A DNA stretch of 64,000 nucleotides, taken from the NCBI GenBank assembly GCA_903934325.1, contig CAIZNH010000023.1:62001-126000 (forward strand). The letters are read 5' to 3'. The translations under genes were made by a program, and so were the position numbers. The stretch comes from an uncultured Alphaproteobacteria bacterium. Its GTDB lineage: Bacteria; Pseudomonadota; Alphaproteobacteria; Sphingomonadales; Sphingomonadaceae. The notes beneath the pieces were generated by a model. That model worked only from the letters and a program-made list of their open reading frames with translations. It did no database searches and was not told the origin of the DNA. This document shows, piece by piece, positions 18,795-31,271 of this stretch. Position 1 is the stretch's first letter. Each line of letters opens with the position of its first letter.

Positions 18795-19163
18795 TTGAGC
18801 AGTTCTGGGCAGTTGCCGGGTCTTGCCGGACAAGTGGTGGCCTTTCCCGGCCGCGGGGCGCAGCAGGTCGGGTTCGAACGCGCTGAACTGATGCGCATCC
18901 TCGATCTTTACGGACGGATGGTCGCTGCCGGGCAGTGGCGCGACTATGCGATGGATTTCGATCGCAACGCCGCCACCTTCGCTGCTTTCCGCCGCGCCGC
19001 CGAACGCCCGCAGGCGCGAGTGGAAAAGCGCCCGGCCTTGCGCGGCAAGCAGGGCATGTGGACGTTGTTCGGAGAGCATGGCCAGGTGCTCAAACGCGGC
19101 CATGACCTGGCCAATGTCCTCGCGTCGATGGAGCGGCGGCTGCTGAAGGCGGTCGACGACTAG
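18795..19163 (+). CDS. DUF2794 domain protein
   Basis: 122 aa. The core RILDLYGRMVAAGQWRDYAM is the DUF2794 signature; the C-terminal part is basic. The family is typical of alphaproteobacteria and has no known function. Translation starts at TTG 18795 after GAGGTGAGGGA. It lies 15 nt after cysE and is probably cotranscribed. Confidence 0.85.
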   Translation: MSSSGQLPGLAGQVVAFPGRGAQQVGFERAELMRILDLYGRMVAAGQWRDYAMDFDRNAATFAAFRRAAERPQARVEKRPALRGKQGMWTLFGEHGQVLKRGHDLANVLASMERRLLKAVDD

Positions 19164-19187
19164 GCTCGCTCGAAAAGGGGGAAATGC

Positions 19188-19958
19188 GTGAAATCTTGGG
19201 TTCGTCTGGGGCTGCTCGCCGCGCTGGCGGCTGCTGTTCCCGTTATGCCTGCGCTGGCGGGGGCCAAATACACCGCGCAAGGCTTTGCCATCGATGCGCA
19301 GCAGCTCCCGCGCGTGGTTGTGGTGCGGCCGATGATCTTCGTGGGCGTGCTCGATTCGCAGAACCGCCAGATCGGAGACCCGGAGTGGCTCGCCGAGACC
19401 CATATCAATCTGCAGGCCGCACTGAAGCGGAACCCCTCGGCCAAGGCGGTCCAGTGGCGCTTTGCCGACTGGAACGCGCCTGACTCCAAGCCCCTGTCGG
19501 ACGCCGTGTGGCAGCCAGCGCGTTTCATCAACGGCGATCTGATCTTCAAGGTGCCGCAGGGCACCATGCCGGTGAAGCCGGGCGAGGACTGGCAGAAGCG
19601 GCTGAAGCCCATTCCCAAGGGCTACTACGAATATGCCCTGCCGACCGGCGCGGTTGAGGAGTTGCGCGCAAGCGATCCCGAGGCGCAGTTCGCCCTGCTC
19701 ATCAACATGCACGATGCCTACACCACCGACGGCGCCAAGCTCGCGCGCCTGCTCGGCGGGATGGGCAATGTGCTGAGCGAGGGGGTCAACACCATGGCCC
19801 TGCCGCCGCATCACGGCTTTGCGATGCTGATCGACCTCAGCAACGGCAGGATCGTGTGGTTCTATAATGACGGCGCTTTTGGCGGTGATCTGCGCAAACC
19901 CGCATCCGCCGACAAGCGCGTGGCCCAGATGCTGACAGGCTGGCCGCTGCCGCGCTGA
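19188..19958 (+). CDS. Exported protein of unknown function
   Basis: 256 aa. A Sec signal peptide (MKSWVRLGLLAALAAAVPVMPALAG split at ALA) indicates export to the periplasm. The mature protein has several conserved-looking blocks: VVVVRPMIFVGVLDSQNRQ, LAETHINLQAALKRNP, FALLINMHDAYTTDGAKLARLLGG and the C-terminal IDLSNGRIVWFYNDGAFGGDLR. This layout resembles uncharacterised sphingomonad and gammaproteobacterial envelope proteins; I assign no activity. GTG 19188 follows AGGGGG. A bidirectional terminator closes the rightward run of genes. Confidence 0.75.
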   Translation: MKSWVRLGLLAALAAAVPVMPALAGAKYTAQGFAIDAQQLPRVVVVRPMIFVGVLDSQNRQIGDPEWLAETHINLQAALKRNPSAKAVQWRFADWNAPDSKPLSDAVWQPARFINGDLIFKVPQGTMPVKPGEDWQKRLKPIPKGYYEYALPTGAVEELRASDPEAQFALLINMHDAYTTDGAKLARLLGGMGNVLSEGVNTMALPPHHGFAMLIDLSNGRIVWFYNDGAFGGDLRKPASADKRVAQMLTGWPLPR

Positions 19959-19977
19959 ACGGGATACAAAGCAAAAG

Positions 19978-20008
19978 GCCCGCCCCCTTGCAGGGGCGGG
20001 CCTTCGTG
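19978..20008. terminator. Bidirectional intrinsic terminator
   Basis: GGCCCGCCCC / GGGGCGGGCC stem with loop CTTGCA, an A-run on the left and TTCGTGTTT on the right. It separates the rightward exported-protein gene from the leftward SDR. Confidence 0.85.
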
Positions 20009-20030
20009 TTTCGCCTTGCCGCTGGCTGGA

Positions 20031-20960
20031 TCAGCCGCGCGCCGAGCTCGGGCCGGTGCCGGTCACCTTCTGCATGGCGCGCAGGATATTGCCCGACTGC
20101 TCGCTGCCCGACTGCGGGGCGATCAGGTTGGTGAAGGAATTGATCTCTTCCCAGCGTGCAGCGAAGCCTTCGACGGTGCGGTCTTCGTCCTTGAGCCACA
20201 CGGCATCGTTCATGACAGTCCACGAAGAGTGGAAGCCGCCAGCGCCTGCGCCGACGATGGCGTTGGTCGGTGCGTCTTCGCTGACGAGGAACAGCGCGGC
20301 AGGCACGACGTTCTCGGGCGCGAACAGCTTGAAGGCTTCTTCAGGGAAGAGGTCTTCCGTCATGCGGGTGCCCGCGACCGGCGACAGGGTGTTGCAGCGC
20401 ACGTTGTACTTCGCGCCTTCCAGTGCCAGCGTCTTGGTAAGGCCAGCCAGACCCAGCTTGGCCGCGCCGTAGTTGGCCTGGCCGAAATTGCCGAACAGGC
20501 CGGTCGACGAGGCGGTCATGAGGATGCGGCCATAGCCCTGCTCGCGCATCAGTTCCCAGCACGCCTTGGTGGCGAAGGCCGAACCGGTGAGGTGCACCTT
20601 GACGACGAATTCGAAGTCGGCCGGCTCCATCTTGGCGAAGGTCTTGTCGCGCAGCACCCCGGCGTTGTTGATCAGCACATGGACGCCGCCCCACTTCTGC
20701 TTGGCGTCGGCGACCATCTTTTCCATCTGCTCGTATTCGGTGACCGATGCGCCGTTGGCGATCGCCTCGCCGCCCATCGCCTCGATTTCGGCGACCACCT
20801 GTGCGGCCGCATCCGAAGTGCCGGTGCCATCGCGCGAGCCGCCGAGGTCGTTCACCACGACCTTCGCGCCGCGACGCGCGAGTTCGAGCGCATAGGCCTT
20901 GCCGAGGCCGCCGCCGGCGCCGGTGACGATGGCGACCTTGTCCTTGAAGCTGATGCTCAT
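20031..20960 (-). CDS. Short-chain dehydrogenase, (3R)-hydroxyacyl-CoA dehydrogenase type
   Basis: 309 aa SDR. NAD(P)-binding TGAGGGLG at about 13-20, NNAG in [13 protein letters not shown], catalytic Ser and YxxxK in [20 protein letters not shown]. The insert [20 protein letters not shown] and the ~310 aa length match the dehydrogenase domain of peroxisomal multifunctional enzyme type 2 and its bacterial relatives, which act on 3-hydroxyacyl-CoA. AGGAGAGAA precedes the ATG. A perfect 6-4-6 palindrome lies 44 nt upstream and could be its operator. Confidence 0.88.
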   Translation of the reverse strand: MSISFKDKVAIVTGAGGGLGKAYALELARRGAKVVVNDLGGSRDGTGTSDAAAQVVAEIEAMGGEAIANGASVTEYEQMEKMVADAKQKWGGVHVLINNAGVLRDKTFAKMEPADFEFVVKVHLTGSAFATKACWELMREQGYGRILMTASSTGLFGNFGQANYGAAKLGLAGLTKTLALEGAKYNVRCNTLSPVAGTRMTEDLFPEEAFKLFAPENVVPAALFLVSEDAPTNAIVGAGAGGFHSSWTVMNDAVWLKDEDRTVEGFAARWEEINSFTNLIAPQSGSEQSGNILRAMQKVTGTGPSSARG

Positions 20961-21003
20961 GTTCGTTCTCTCCTGTCTTGCGGGAGGGCGGAGCGCTGTG
21001 CGC

Positions 21004-21019
21004 TTTACGCCCGCGTAAA
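21004..21019. promoter_or_regulatory. Palindromic operator candidate upstream of the SDR gene
   Basis: TTTACGCCCGCGTAAA is a perfect inverted repeat (TTTACG-4-CGTAAA) in the 136 nt between the SDR start and the gph stop. The form resembles TetR-family operators. No TetR gene is adjacent. Confidence 0.5.
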
Positions 21020-21096
21020 CCGATTTGCGGGGCGCTGCGTGGCACTTTCATGAGCGCCTTGCAACTGCCGAACTGACAGGGCTGCTTGCCGTAGGG

Positions 21097-21792
21097 TCAG
21101 AGAGCGAAAGAAAGCCGGCCAAGCGCGGGAATCAGCGCGTCAAACGAATCGATCACGCCGTCCGCGCCAAGCTCGTGCGGGGGGCGGTCGCAATAGCCAT
21201 AGGCTGCCGCGATCACCGGAACCCCGGCTGCCTTGGCCGCGCGCACATCGTAGGTCGAATCGCCGATGAAGGCGAAGCGGCCGCCTCCGGTCACTTCGCG
21301 TGCCTTGAGGACGGGGGCAGGGTGGGGCTTGGCGAGGAATTGTCCGTCCTCGCCCTTGCCCATGGAATCGCCGCCGATCACGGTTTCGAAGGCATCGATC
21401 AGATCGAGCTGGGTGAGCACGTTGCGGGCGAAGGCCTCGAACTTGTTGGTCACCACCACCATGCGGATCTGGCGCGCGGCTAGCTCGGCGATGGCCTCGC
21501 GCACGCCGGGGTAGGGCACGGTGTGGACGGCGTTGTGCTCCTCGTAATAGCCGAGCATCGCCTTGTAGAGCCGCTTGAACTCGTCTTCGGGCAATCCCCC
21601 CTGTGCCTCGACTGCGCGGGCCAGCATGATCTTGGCGCCGCCGCCGATCAGGTCCTTCGAGCTTTCCACCGACACCTCGGCAAAACCGCCCAGCACCAGC
21701 GCATGGTTCACCGCCGCGCCCAGATCGCGAAAGGTATCGAGCAGGGTGCCATCGAGATCGAAACCGATCGCGTCAAAGGGGATATCCGTCAT
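21097..21792 (-). CDS. gph: Phosphoglycolate phosphatase (HAD family)
   Basis: 231 aa HAD hydrolase. Motif I FDLDGTLLDT (nucleophile Asp11 and Asp13), motif II VVVTNK, motif III Lys in AKPHPAPVL, motif IV FIGDSTYDVRAAKAAG. Dephosphorylates 2-phosphoglycolate formed during repair of oxidatively damaged DNA ends. The start MTDIPFDAIGFDLDG at 21792 is chosen because upstream in-frame sequence overlaps glmU. It diverges from glmU across 76 nt. Confidence 0.9.
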   Translation of the reverse strand: MTDIPFDAIGFDLDGTLLDTFRDLGAAVNHALVLGGFAEVSVESSKDLIGGGAKIMLARAVEAQGGLPEDEFKRLYKAMLGYYEEHNAVHTVPYPGVREAIAELAARQIRMVVVTNKFEAFARNVLTQLDLIDAFETVIGGDSMGKGEDGQFLAKPHPAPVLKAREVTGGGRFAFIGDSTYDVRAAKAAGVPVIAAAYGYCDRPPHELGADGVIDSFDALIPALGRLSFAL

Positions 21793-21868
21793 GCGCCTCG
21801 CGGTGGCGGATGGATCATCAAACCGCAAGCATTTGCTGGCAGGCGCGGGTTTGCTTACAGGGACTCGC

Positions 21869-23242
21869 ATGACTGATACGACCACGCCGTTCGCCGCCAT
21901 TATCCTTGCCGCGGGCAAGGGCACCCGCATGAAGAGCGACAAGCACAAGGTGCTGCACCCGATTGCGGGCAAGCCCATGATTGCGCATCTGCTCGATAGC
22001 TTCGCGACCCTGTCGCTGGCGCGCACGGTGGTGGTGGCGGGCGACCGGCGCGAACAGCTTGAAGCGGCGTTGCAGGGCCGGGGCGTTACCATCGCCTTGC
22101 AGGAACCGCAGCTTGGCACGGCCCATGCCGCGCTGATGGCGAAGGCGGCGCTCGCTGATTTCGACGGCGATGTGCTGGTGTGCTTCGGCGATTGCCCGAT
22201 GGTGCGCGCCGAAACAGTGCAGGCGATGTTTGATCGTCTCCACGGCGCGGACAGCCCGGCGACGGTGGTGCTCGGCTTCGAGCCGGAGGATCCGCTGCAT
22301 TATGGCCGGGTGATCGCGGACGACGATGGCCGCATCCTCAAGATGGTCGAATACAAGGATGCCGACGAAGGCGAGCGCGCCTGCCACCTGTGCAATTCGG
22401 GGCTGGTCGCGGCCCGCGCTGCCGATCTGTTCGCGCTGCTCGAACGGGTCGGCAACGACAATGTCCAGAGCGAATATTACCTCCCTGATATCGTCAACAT
22501 CGCGATTGCCGACGGGCGCGCCTGTGCGGTGATCGTGGCGCAGAGTGCCGACGAGGTGGCGGGCATCAACAGCCGCGCCGAACTCGCAGCCGCAGAAGCC
22601 CGCTGGCAGGCCGCCCGCCGCCTTCGGGCGATGGACGAGGGCGCAACCCTGATCGCGCCCGAGACGGTGTTCTTCGCCCATGACACGGTGTTGGGCCGCG
22701 ATGTCACGATCGAGCCCAACGTCTTCTTCGGCCCCGGCGTGCGCGTCGCCGACAATGTGCTGATCCGCGCCAACAGCCACATCGAGGGCGCTTCGCTCGC
22801 CAGCGGGGTCAAGGTCGGGCCGTTTGCGCGCCTGCGCCCCGGGACGGTGCTGGAGGAAGGCAGCTTCATCGGCAATTTCGTCGAGGTGAAGAACGCGGTG
22901 ATGCACGCTGGAGCCAAGGCGAGCCACCTCACCTATCTGGGCGATGCAACCATCGGCGCGGGCGCGAATATCGGCGCGGGCACCATCACCTGCAATTATG
23001 ACGGCTACTTCAAGTACAAGACCGTAATCGGCCCGGGAGCCTTCATCGGCTCGAACTCCGCGCTGGTCGCTCCCGTCACCATCGGGGCGGACGCGATTGT
23101 TGCGGCAGGCTCCACTGTCAGCCGCGATGTGGCCGCAGGCGAGCTCAGGATGGTGCGCGCCGAGCAGCTGGTGAAGGACGGCTGGGCGGATCGCTTCCAC
23201 GATACCATGAAGAAGAAAAAGGCGGCGGAGAAGAAGGGGTGA
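21869..23242 (+). CDS. glmU: Bifunctional UDP-N-acetylglucosamine pyrophosphorylase / glucosamine-1-phosphate N-acetyltransferase
   Basis: 457 aa, the usual length. The N-terminal uridyltransferase domain has ILAAGKGTRMKSDKHK at 12-27; the C-terminal acetyltransferase beta-helix has repeats such as VTIEPNVFFGPGVRVADNV and the active segment GAKASHLTYLGDATIGAG. It makes UDP-GlcNAc for peptidoglycan and lipid A. The start MTDTTTPFAA at 21869 follows ACAGGGA. A small HNH-like gene overlaps its stop by 4 nt. Confidence 0.97.
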   Translation: MTDTTTPFAAIILAAGKGTRMKSDKHKVLHPIAGKPMIAHLLDSFATLSLARTVVVAGDRREQLEAALQGRGVTIALQEPQLGTAHAALMAKAALADFDGDVLVCFGDCPMVRAETVQAMFDRLHGADSPATVVLGFEPEDPLHYGRVIADDDGRILKMVEYKDADEGERACHLCNSGLVAARAADLFALLERVGNDNVQSEYYLPDIVNIAIADGRACAVIVAQSADEVAGINSRAELAAAEARWQAARRLRAMDEGATLIAPETVFFAHDTVLGRDVTIEPNVFFGPGVRVADNVLIRANSHIEGASLASGVKVGPFARLRPGTVLEEGSFIGNFVEVKNAVMHAGAKASHLTYLGDATIGAGANIGAGTITCNYDGYFKYKTVIGPGAFIGSNSALVAPVTIGADAIVAAGSTVSRDVAAGELRMVRAEQLVKDGWADRFHDTMKKKKAAEKKG

Positions 23243-23511
23243 GCGAGGGTAGCAATCTCACCTGCTGGCTCTGCGACCGCCCCTTGGGCGATATCGAGCA
23301 GTGGCATCATCCTGTCCCCAAGGCCAAGAAGGGCAAGGTGAAGGTGCCAGTCCACCCGATTTGCCACAAGACCATCCACGCGAACTACACCAATAACGAG
23401 CTGGCGCGGATCGGCGAGGATGCGGAGAAGATCCGCGAGAACCCCGCGATCGCCAAGTTTGTCGCATGGATCGCGAACAAGCCCGCCGATTTCGACGCGC
23501 CGACGCGTTGA
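23239..23511 (+). CDS. Small HNH-like zinc protein
   Basis: 90 aa. CWLCDRPLG (Cys9, Cys12), EQWHHPVPKAKKG, and PICHKTIHANYTNNEL give a Cys2 plus His-rich pattern of the HNH/treble-clef kind, so a metal site and nucleic-acid cleavage or binding are plausible; catalysis is unproven. It starts at GTG inside the glmU stop (GTGA), so is translationally coupled to glmU. Immediately after it comes a hairpin repeat of the AAGTGGGAACCGGTTTTC type. Confidence 0.75.
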   Translation: MSEGSNLTCWLCDRPLGDIEQWHHPVPKAKKGKVKVPVHPICHKTIHANYTNNELARIGEDAEKIRENPAIAKFVAWIANKPADFDAPTR

Positions 23512-23514
23512 CAA

Positions 23515-23560
23515 GCATCGCGCTGAAAAGTGGGAACCGGTTTTCAGCTCCCAGCGATGC
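23515..23560. repeat. Imperfect palindrome containing GTGGGAACCGG
   Basis: Outer arms GCATCGC / GCGATGC, inner arms GAAAA / TTTTC, and a centre GTGGGAACCGG. It begins 4 nt after the HNH-like gene. I recognise this as a dispersed intergenic repeat seen in several alphaproteobacteria. GCATCGCG occurs once more at 23572. Confidence 0.7.
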
Positions 23561-23594
23561 GACAACAAGCTGCATCGCGCCGACGCGCTAAACC

Positions 23595-23834
23595 TCAGGC
23601 GTCCTGCATCCGGGCAGCGTCCCCGCCGCTCGCGATGTAATCGGCTTCCCACTGCTCGAATTCGCTGCGGCTCAGCAGGTAGCGCTGGCGCGCTTCGTGG
23701 AAGCTGATCGCCTGATCGCGCACTGCGCGCACGACGTCATCCTTGCGCGCCTTGGACCAGTGCACGCGGTGATTGCGCGGCAGGCCGTAGCGCTTGATCG
23801 CCTCGGCGATGGAAACATCTCGGGGGTAGGCCAT
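23595..23834 (-). CDS. sciP: CtrA inhibitor SciP (DUF1153)
   Basis: 79 aa. The core YGLPRNHRVHWSKARKDDVV followed by FHEARQRYLLSRSEFEQWE is the DUF1153/SciP signature, a small helix-turn-helix protein that binds CtrA and blocks its transcription activation in Caulobacter. ATG 23834 has AAGGAG 7 nt upstream; the open frame further upstream is not family-like. A CtrA half-site-like TTAACCAT lies about 82 nt upstream of the start, consistent with the known control of sciP by CtrA. Confidence 0.9.
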   Translation of the reverse strand: MAYPRDVSIAEAIKRYGLPRNHRVHWSKARKDDVVRAVRDQAISFHEARQRYLLSRSEFEQWEADYIASGGDAARMQDA

Positions 23835-23915
23835 GGGTCTGCTCCTTGCGTATCCTTGCGTTGTCGCCCCATGGCGCCAATGTTGACGGGCAGGCTTAAC
23901 GAGACCCTGTCGAAG

Positions 23916-23923
23916 ATGGTTAA
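23916..23923 (-). promoter_or_regulatory. CtrA half-site-like sequence upstream of sciP
   Basis: On the minus strand this reads TTAACCAT, matching a CtrA half-site. A second TTAA lies at 23897-23900, 15 nt further, so this is not a full TTAA-N7-TTAA box. Confidence 0.4.
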
Positions 23924-24024
23924 GCAGGCGTTGAGCGCCCCTTGCGTGCTGCGCTTGCGATGAGCCGAGGCAAAACTGTCGGGTCGCTTTACAACCCATT
24001 CGGCAGAGCCACTTTTGCGGGCGC

Positions 24025-24056
24025 AAAAAAGGGCGACTCCATTGCTGGAGCCGCCC
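24025..24056 (-). terminator. Intrinsic terminator of the prolyl oligopeptidase gene
   Basis: On the minus strand: GGGCGGCTCCA / TGGAGTCGCCC stem with a GCAA loop, then TTTTTT. It lies 27 nt after the peptidase stop. Confidence 0.85.
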
Positions 24057-24082
24057 CTGTTTTCGAGCCTTGAAGGGCGTGC

Positions 24083-26227
24083 TTACTCGCCGCTGCGCGC
24101 GTCCATCAGGCGCTGCATCAGGTAAATGAACTGGAGCGCCTGCAGCTTGGCGCGCTGGTCATTATCGACCCCGCCCGAGTGGCCGCCGGTGGTGTCCTCG
24201 AAGTAGTAGTAGGGCTGACCCAGTTCCTTCAGCCGCGCGGCACCCTTGCGGGCGTGTGCGGGGTGGGTGCGGTCATCTGCGGTCGAGGCCCAGAGGAAGG
24301 GCGAGGGGTAATCCACCCCGGCCACGATCTTCTGGTAGGGCGAATAGCCCTCGATCCACTTGCGCTGTTCGGGGATGCGCGGATCGCCATATTCGCCGAT
24401 CCACGAGGCCCCGCGCCCGATCAGGTGATAGCGCAGCATGTCGAACAGCGGGATCTGAACGATCGCCCCGCCGAACAGATCGGGCCGCTGAGTGAAGGCC
24501 GTGCCGACCAGCAGGCCGCCTTGCGAGCCGCCCTGGATGCCGAGGTGCTGGGGCTTGGTGAAGCCGCGCTGCACCAGATCCTCGGCCACCGCGATGAAAT
24601 CGTCCCAGGTCCGCTGCTTGTTCTCGCGGATCGCGGTCTGGTGCCAGCCGGGGCCGAACTCGCCGCCGCCGCGCATGTTGGCGAGCACATAGGCGCCGCC
24701 CTTCTCGACCCACAGCTTGCCTGTGCTGCCAAGGTAGCTGGGCAGGCGCGGCACCTGGAACCCGCCGTAGCCGGTCAGCAGCGTTGCGGTGGAGCCATCG
24801 GCCTTCATGCCCTTGGGCTTGACGATGAAGTAGGGGATCTTGGTCCCGTCCTTGCTGGTTGCCTCGTGCTGCTCGACGTCCATTCCCGCCGGATCGAAGA
24901 AGCTCGGCGAGGTCTTGATCTTGGCGGGCGGCGCGGTGCCGTCCGAATAGTAGAGCGTGGTCGGATTGAGGAAGCCGCTGACCATGTACATGATCTGGTC
25001 GGTTTCGTCCGAAGAGGAGGCGATGCCCAGCGTCGCATTATCGGGCAGGGCAACCTGCTTGCTCATCCACTGGCCGTTCTCGAAATTGAACTGGAGCACC
25101 TTGCCCACGACATTATCGAGCAGCGTCACGAACAGCGAGGAGCCGGTGATCGAACCGCCCTGCTTGGTCTGGCGCGGCCCCGGCGCCCAGACGAGCGTCT
25201 TTTTCGCGCTGTTGGGATTGGCCTTCCATTCCTCCAGATCCATCGCGATCAGGCTGTCGGCCGCGAAGGTCTGGCCATCGACGCTCCAGTCCTCGTCGAT
25301 CGAATAGAGCAGGTGCCCATCGACGATCCCGTAGAGCGAGGCCTTCTTGGGCATGTCGAGCTGCAGCCACGCGCCGTCCTTCCAGACGTAGTAGAGGCTT
25401 TCGTGGAAGCTGATGCCGCGGAAGGCGGTGCGGGCATGGATCGTGCCCTTGTTGTCGCGCAGCAGGTTTGCGCCGGCCCACACGTCGCTGGCCTCACCGC
25501 GGAAGATTTCCTCGGCCGCTGCAATGTCGGTGCCGCGCTTCCACACGCGGGTGGTGAAGGGATATTCGCTCTCGGTGACCGTGCCTTCGCCGAACTTGCG
25601 GCCCACCAGCAGCGTATCCTCGTCGATCCAGCTGATGCCGCCCTGGCTCTTCTGATCGAGCACGAAGCCGCCCGGGACGAACTGCTTCGTCACCATGTCG
25701 AATTCGCGCATGATGGTGGCATCCTCGCCGCCATCGGACAGCGCGATCATGCACTTGTTGAGCGCCGGCGGCAGGCAGGTCGATCCCTGATAGACCCATT
25801 CCTTGCCATCGGCCTTGGCGAGAGCATCGACGTCGAGCACGATCTCCCACTGCGGCTTGTCGGTGCGATAGCTTTCGAGCGTGGTGCGGCGCAGAATGCC
25901 CTTGGGGTTCGCCTTGTCCTGCCAGAAATTGTAGAGCCCGTCGGGACGGAAGCTGACCATCGGGATGCGGTCATTATTGTCGAAGATCGCCAGCGCCTCG
26001 GCCTTCGCTTGCGCATAGCGCGGATCGGCCTCGAAGGCGGCGAGAGTGCGCTCGTTCTCCTTGGCGACCCAGTCGAGCGCTTCGGGCGAGCGGGCTTCCT
26101 CAAGCCAGATGTAGGGATCCTGCTGCGGGCCGGGCACGCCGTCCACGGGGGTTTCTTGCGCGGCCGCGCCGGTCGTGGAGGCGACTGTCATTGCGAGAGC
26201 CAGTGCGAAAGTGGAGACAAGTTTCAA
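24083..26227 (-). CDS. Exported prolyl oligopeptidase (S9A)
   Basis: About 714 aa. Signal peptide KLVSTFALALAMTVASTTGAAAQ (split at AAAQ) precedes DPYIWLEE, a seven-bladed propeller region, and a C-terminal alpha/beta-hydrolase domain. The triad is visible: Ser568 in GGSQGG, Asp in STADDRTHP (651-652), His683 in TGGHSGG. The family cleaves short peptides after proline. The start is taken as TTG 26227 because AGGAGAGGA lies 3 nt upstream and gives a clean signal peptide; the frame opens at 26281 without one. It is a single gene with its own terminator. Confidence 0.92.
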   Translation of the reverse strand: MKLVSTFALALAMTVASTTGAAAQETPVDGVPGPQQDPYIWLEEARSPEALDWVAKENERTLAAFEADPRYAQAKAEALAIFDNNDRIPMVSFRPDGLYNFWQDKANPKGILRRTTLESYRTDKPQWEIVLDVDALAKADGKEWVYQGSTCLPPALNKCMIALSDGGEDATIMREFDMVTKQFVPGGFVLDQKSQGGISWIDEDTLLVGRKFGEGTVTESEYPFTTRVWKRGTDIAAAEEIFRGEASDVWAGANLLRDNKGTIHARTAFRGISFHESLYYVWKDGAWLQLDMPKKASLYGIVDGHLLYSIDEDWSVDGQTFAADSLIAMDLEEWKANPNSAKKTLVWAPGPRQTKQGGSITGSSLFVTLLDNVVGKVLQFNFENGQWMSKQVALPDNATLGIASSSDETDQIMYMVSGFLNPTTLYYSDGTAPPAKIKTSPSFFDPAGMDVEQHEATSKDGTKIPYFIVKPKGMKADGSTATLLTGYGGFQVPRLPSYLGSTGKLWVEKGGAYVLANMRGGGEFGPGWHQTAIRENKQRTWDDFIAVAEDLVQRGFTKPQHLGIQGGSQGGLLVGTAFTQRPDLFGGAIVQIPLFDMLRYHLIGRGASWIGEYGDPRIPEQRKWIEGYSPYQKIVAGVDYPSPFLWASTADDRTHPAHARKGAARLKELGQPYYYFEDTTGGHSGGVDNDQRAKLQALQFIYLMQRLMDARSGE

Positions 26228-26296
26228 GCGTCCTCTCCTCAGGGAATTGCTGGGGGATATTGTGCCGAGGCAAGGGCGCAAAGGGAAGGGGATACA

Positions 26297-26325
26297 AACA
26301 AAAAGGGCGAGCCATTGGCCCGCCC
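26297..26325 (-). terminator. Intrinsic terminator of the atp operon
   Basis: On the minus strand: GGGCGGGCCAATGGCTCGCCC forms a near-perfect stem and is followed by TTTTTGTTT. It lies 32 nt after the atpC stop. Confidence 0.85.
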
Positions 26326-26356
26326 TCGTTCGTCGTTCGTCGATTGGCCGGAGGGC

Positions 26357-26614
26357 TTATCCCTCGACGTGCTCGGCAAGGACGGTCAGGCCCTTTTCGT
26401 TCACTTCAGCAAAGCCGCCGCGCACCTGGATGATCTCCGGCGCGGCATTGGCGCTGGCATAGACCTGCACCGCGCCGTCGCGGATGGTGCTCATGAAGGG
26501 CGCATGGCCTTCAAGCACGCCGAATTCGCCCTCGGTGCCGGGGACGACCACCATGTGGACGTCCTCGGAACGGACGAGCTTGGCCGGGGTGACGAGTTCG
26601 AAGTGGAGGGGCAT
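26357..26614 (-). CDS. atpC: F1 ATP synthase epsilon subunit
   Basis: 85 aa. [20 protein letters not shown] and [13 protein letters not shown] are the conserved beta-sandwich domain of epsilon. At 85 aa it lacks the C-terminal helical hairpin of longer (about 130 aa) epsilon subunits, which is common in alphaproteobacteria and bears on ATPase inhibition. It is the last gene of atpHAGDC, 6 nt from atpD, and is followed by a terminator. Confidence 0.95.
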   Translation of the reverse strand: MPLHFELVTPAKLVRSEDVHMVVVPGTEGEFGVLEGHAPFMSTIRDGAVQVYASANAAPEIIQVRGGFAEVNEKGLTVLAEHVEG

Positions 26615-26620
26615 GATGCC

Positions 26621-29001
<2,381 letters not shown>

Positions 29002-29013
29002 TGCCGGGTGTCC

Positions 29014-31109
<2,096 letters not shown>

Positions 31110-31271
31110 GCGCTTGCAATCCTCTCGGAAGCCAAAATGGGTAATGCTTGGGCCTTGGGGACAGGGCACGCACAAAGGGCGCCCGCCAAAGCTGGCGCGC
31201 GCCTAGCAATTGATTCCCGCTCGTGCAAGCCAAGAGGGGCGGGAATTGTGCAGGTGCGAAGAAATGCGGCG

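Noticed and set aside
18795-19163. Toxin-antitoxin or phage role for the DUF2794 gene
   Set aside because: It sits in a conserved core-gene run and has the alphaproteobacterial DUF2794 core.
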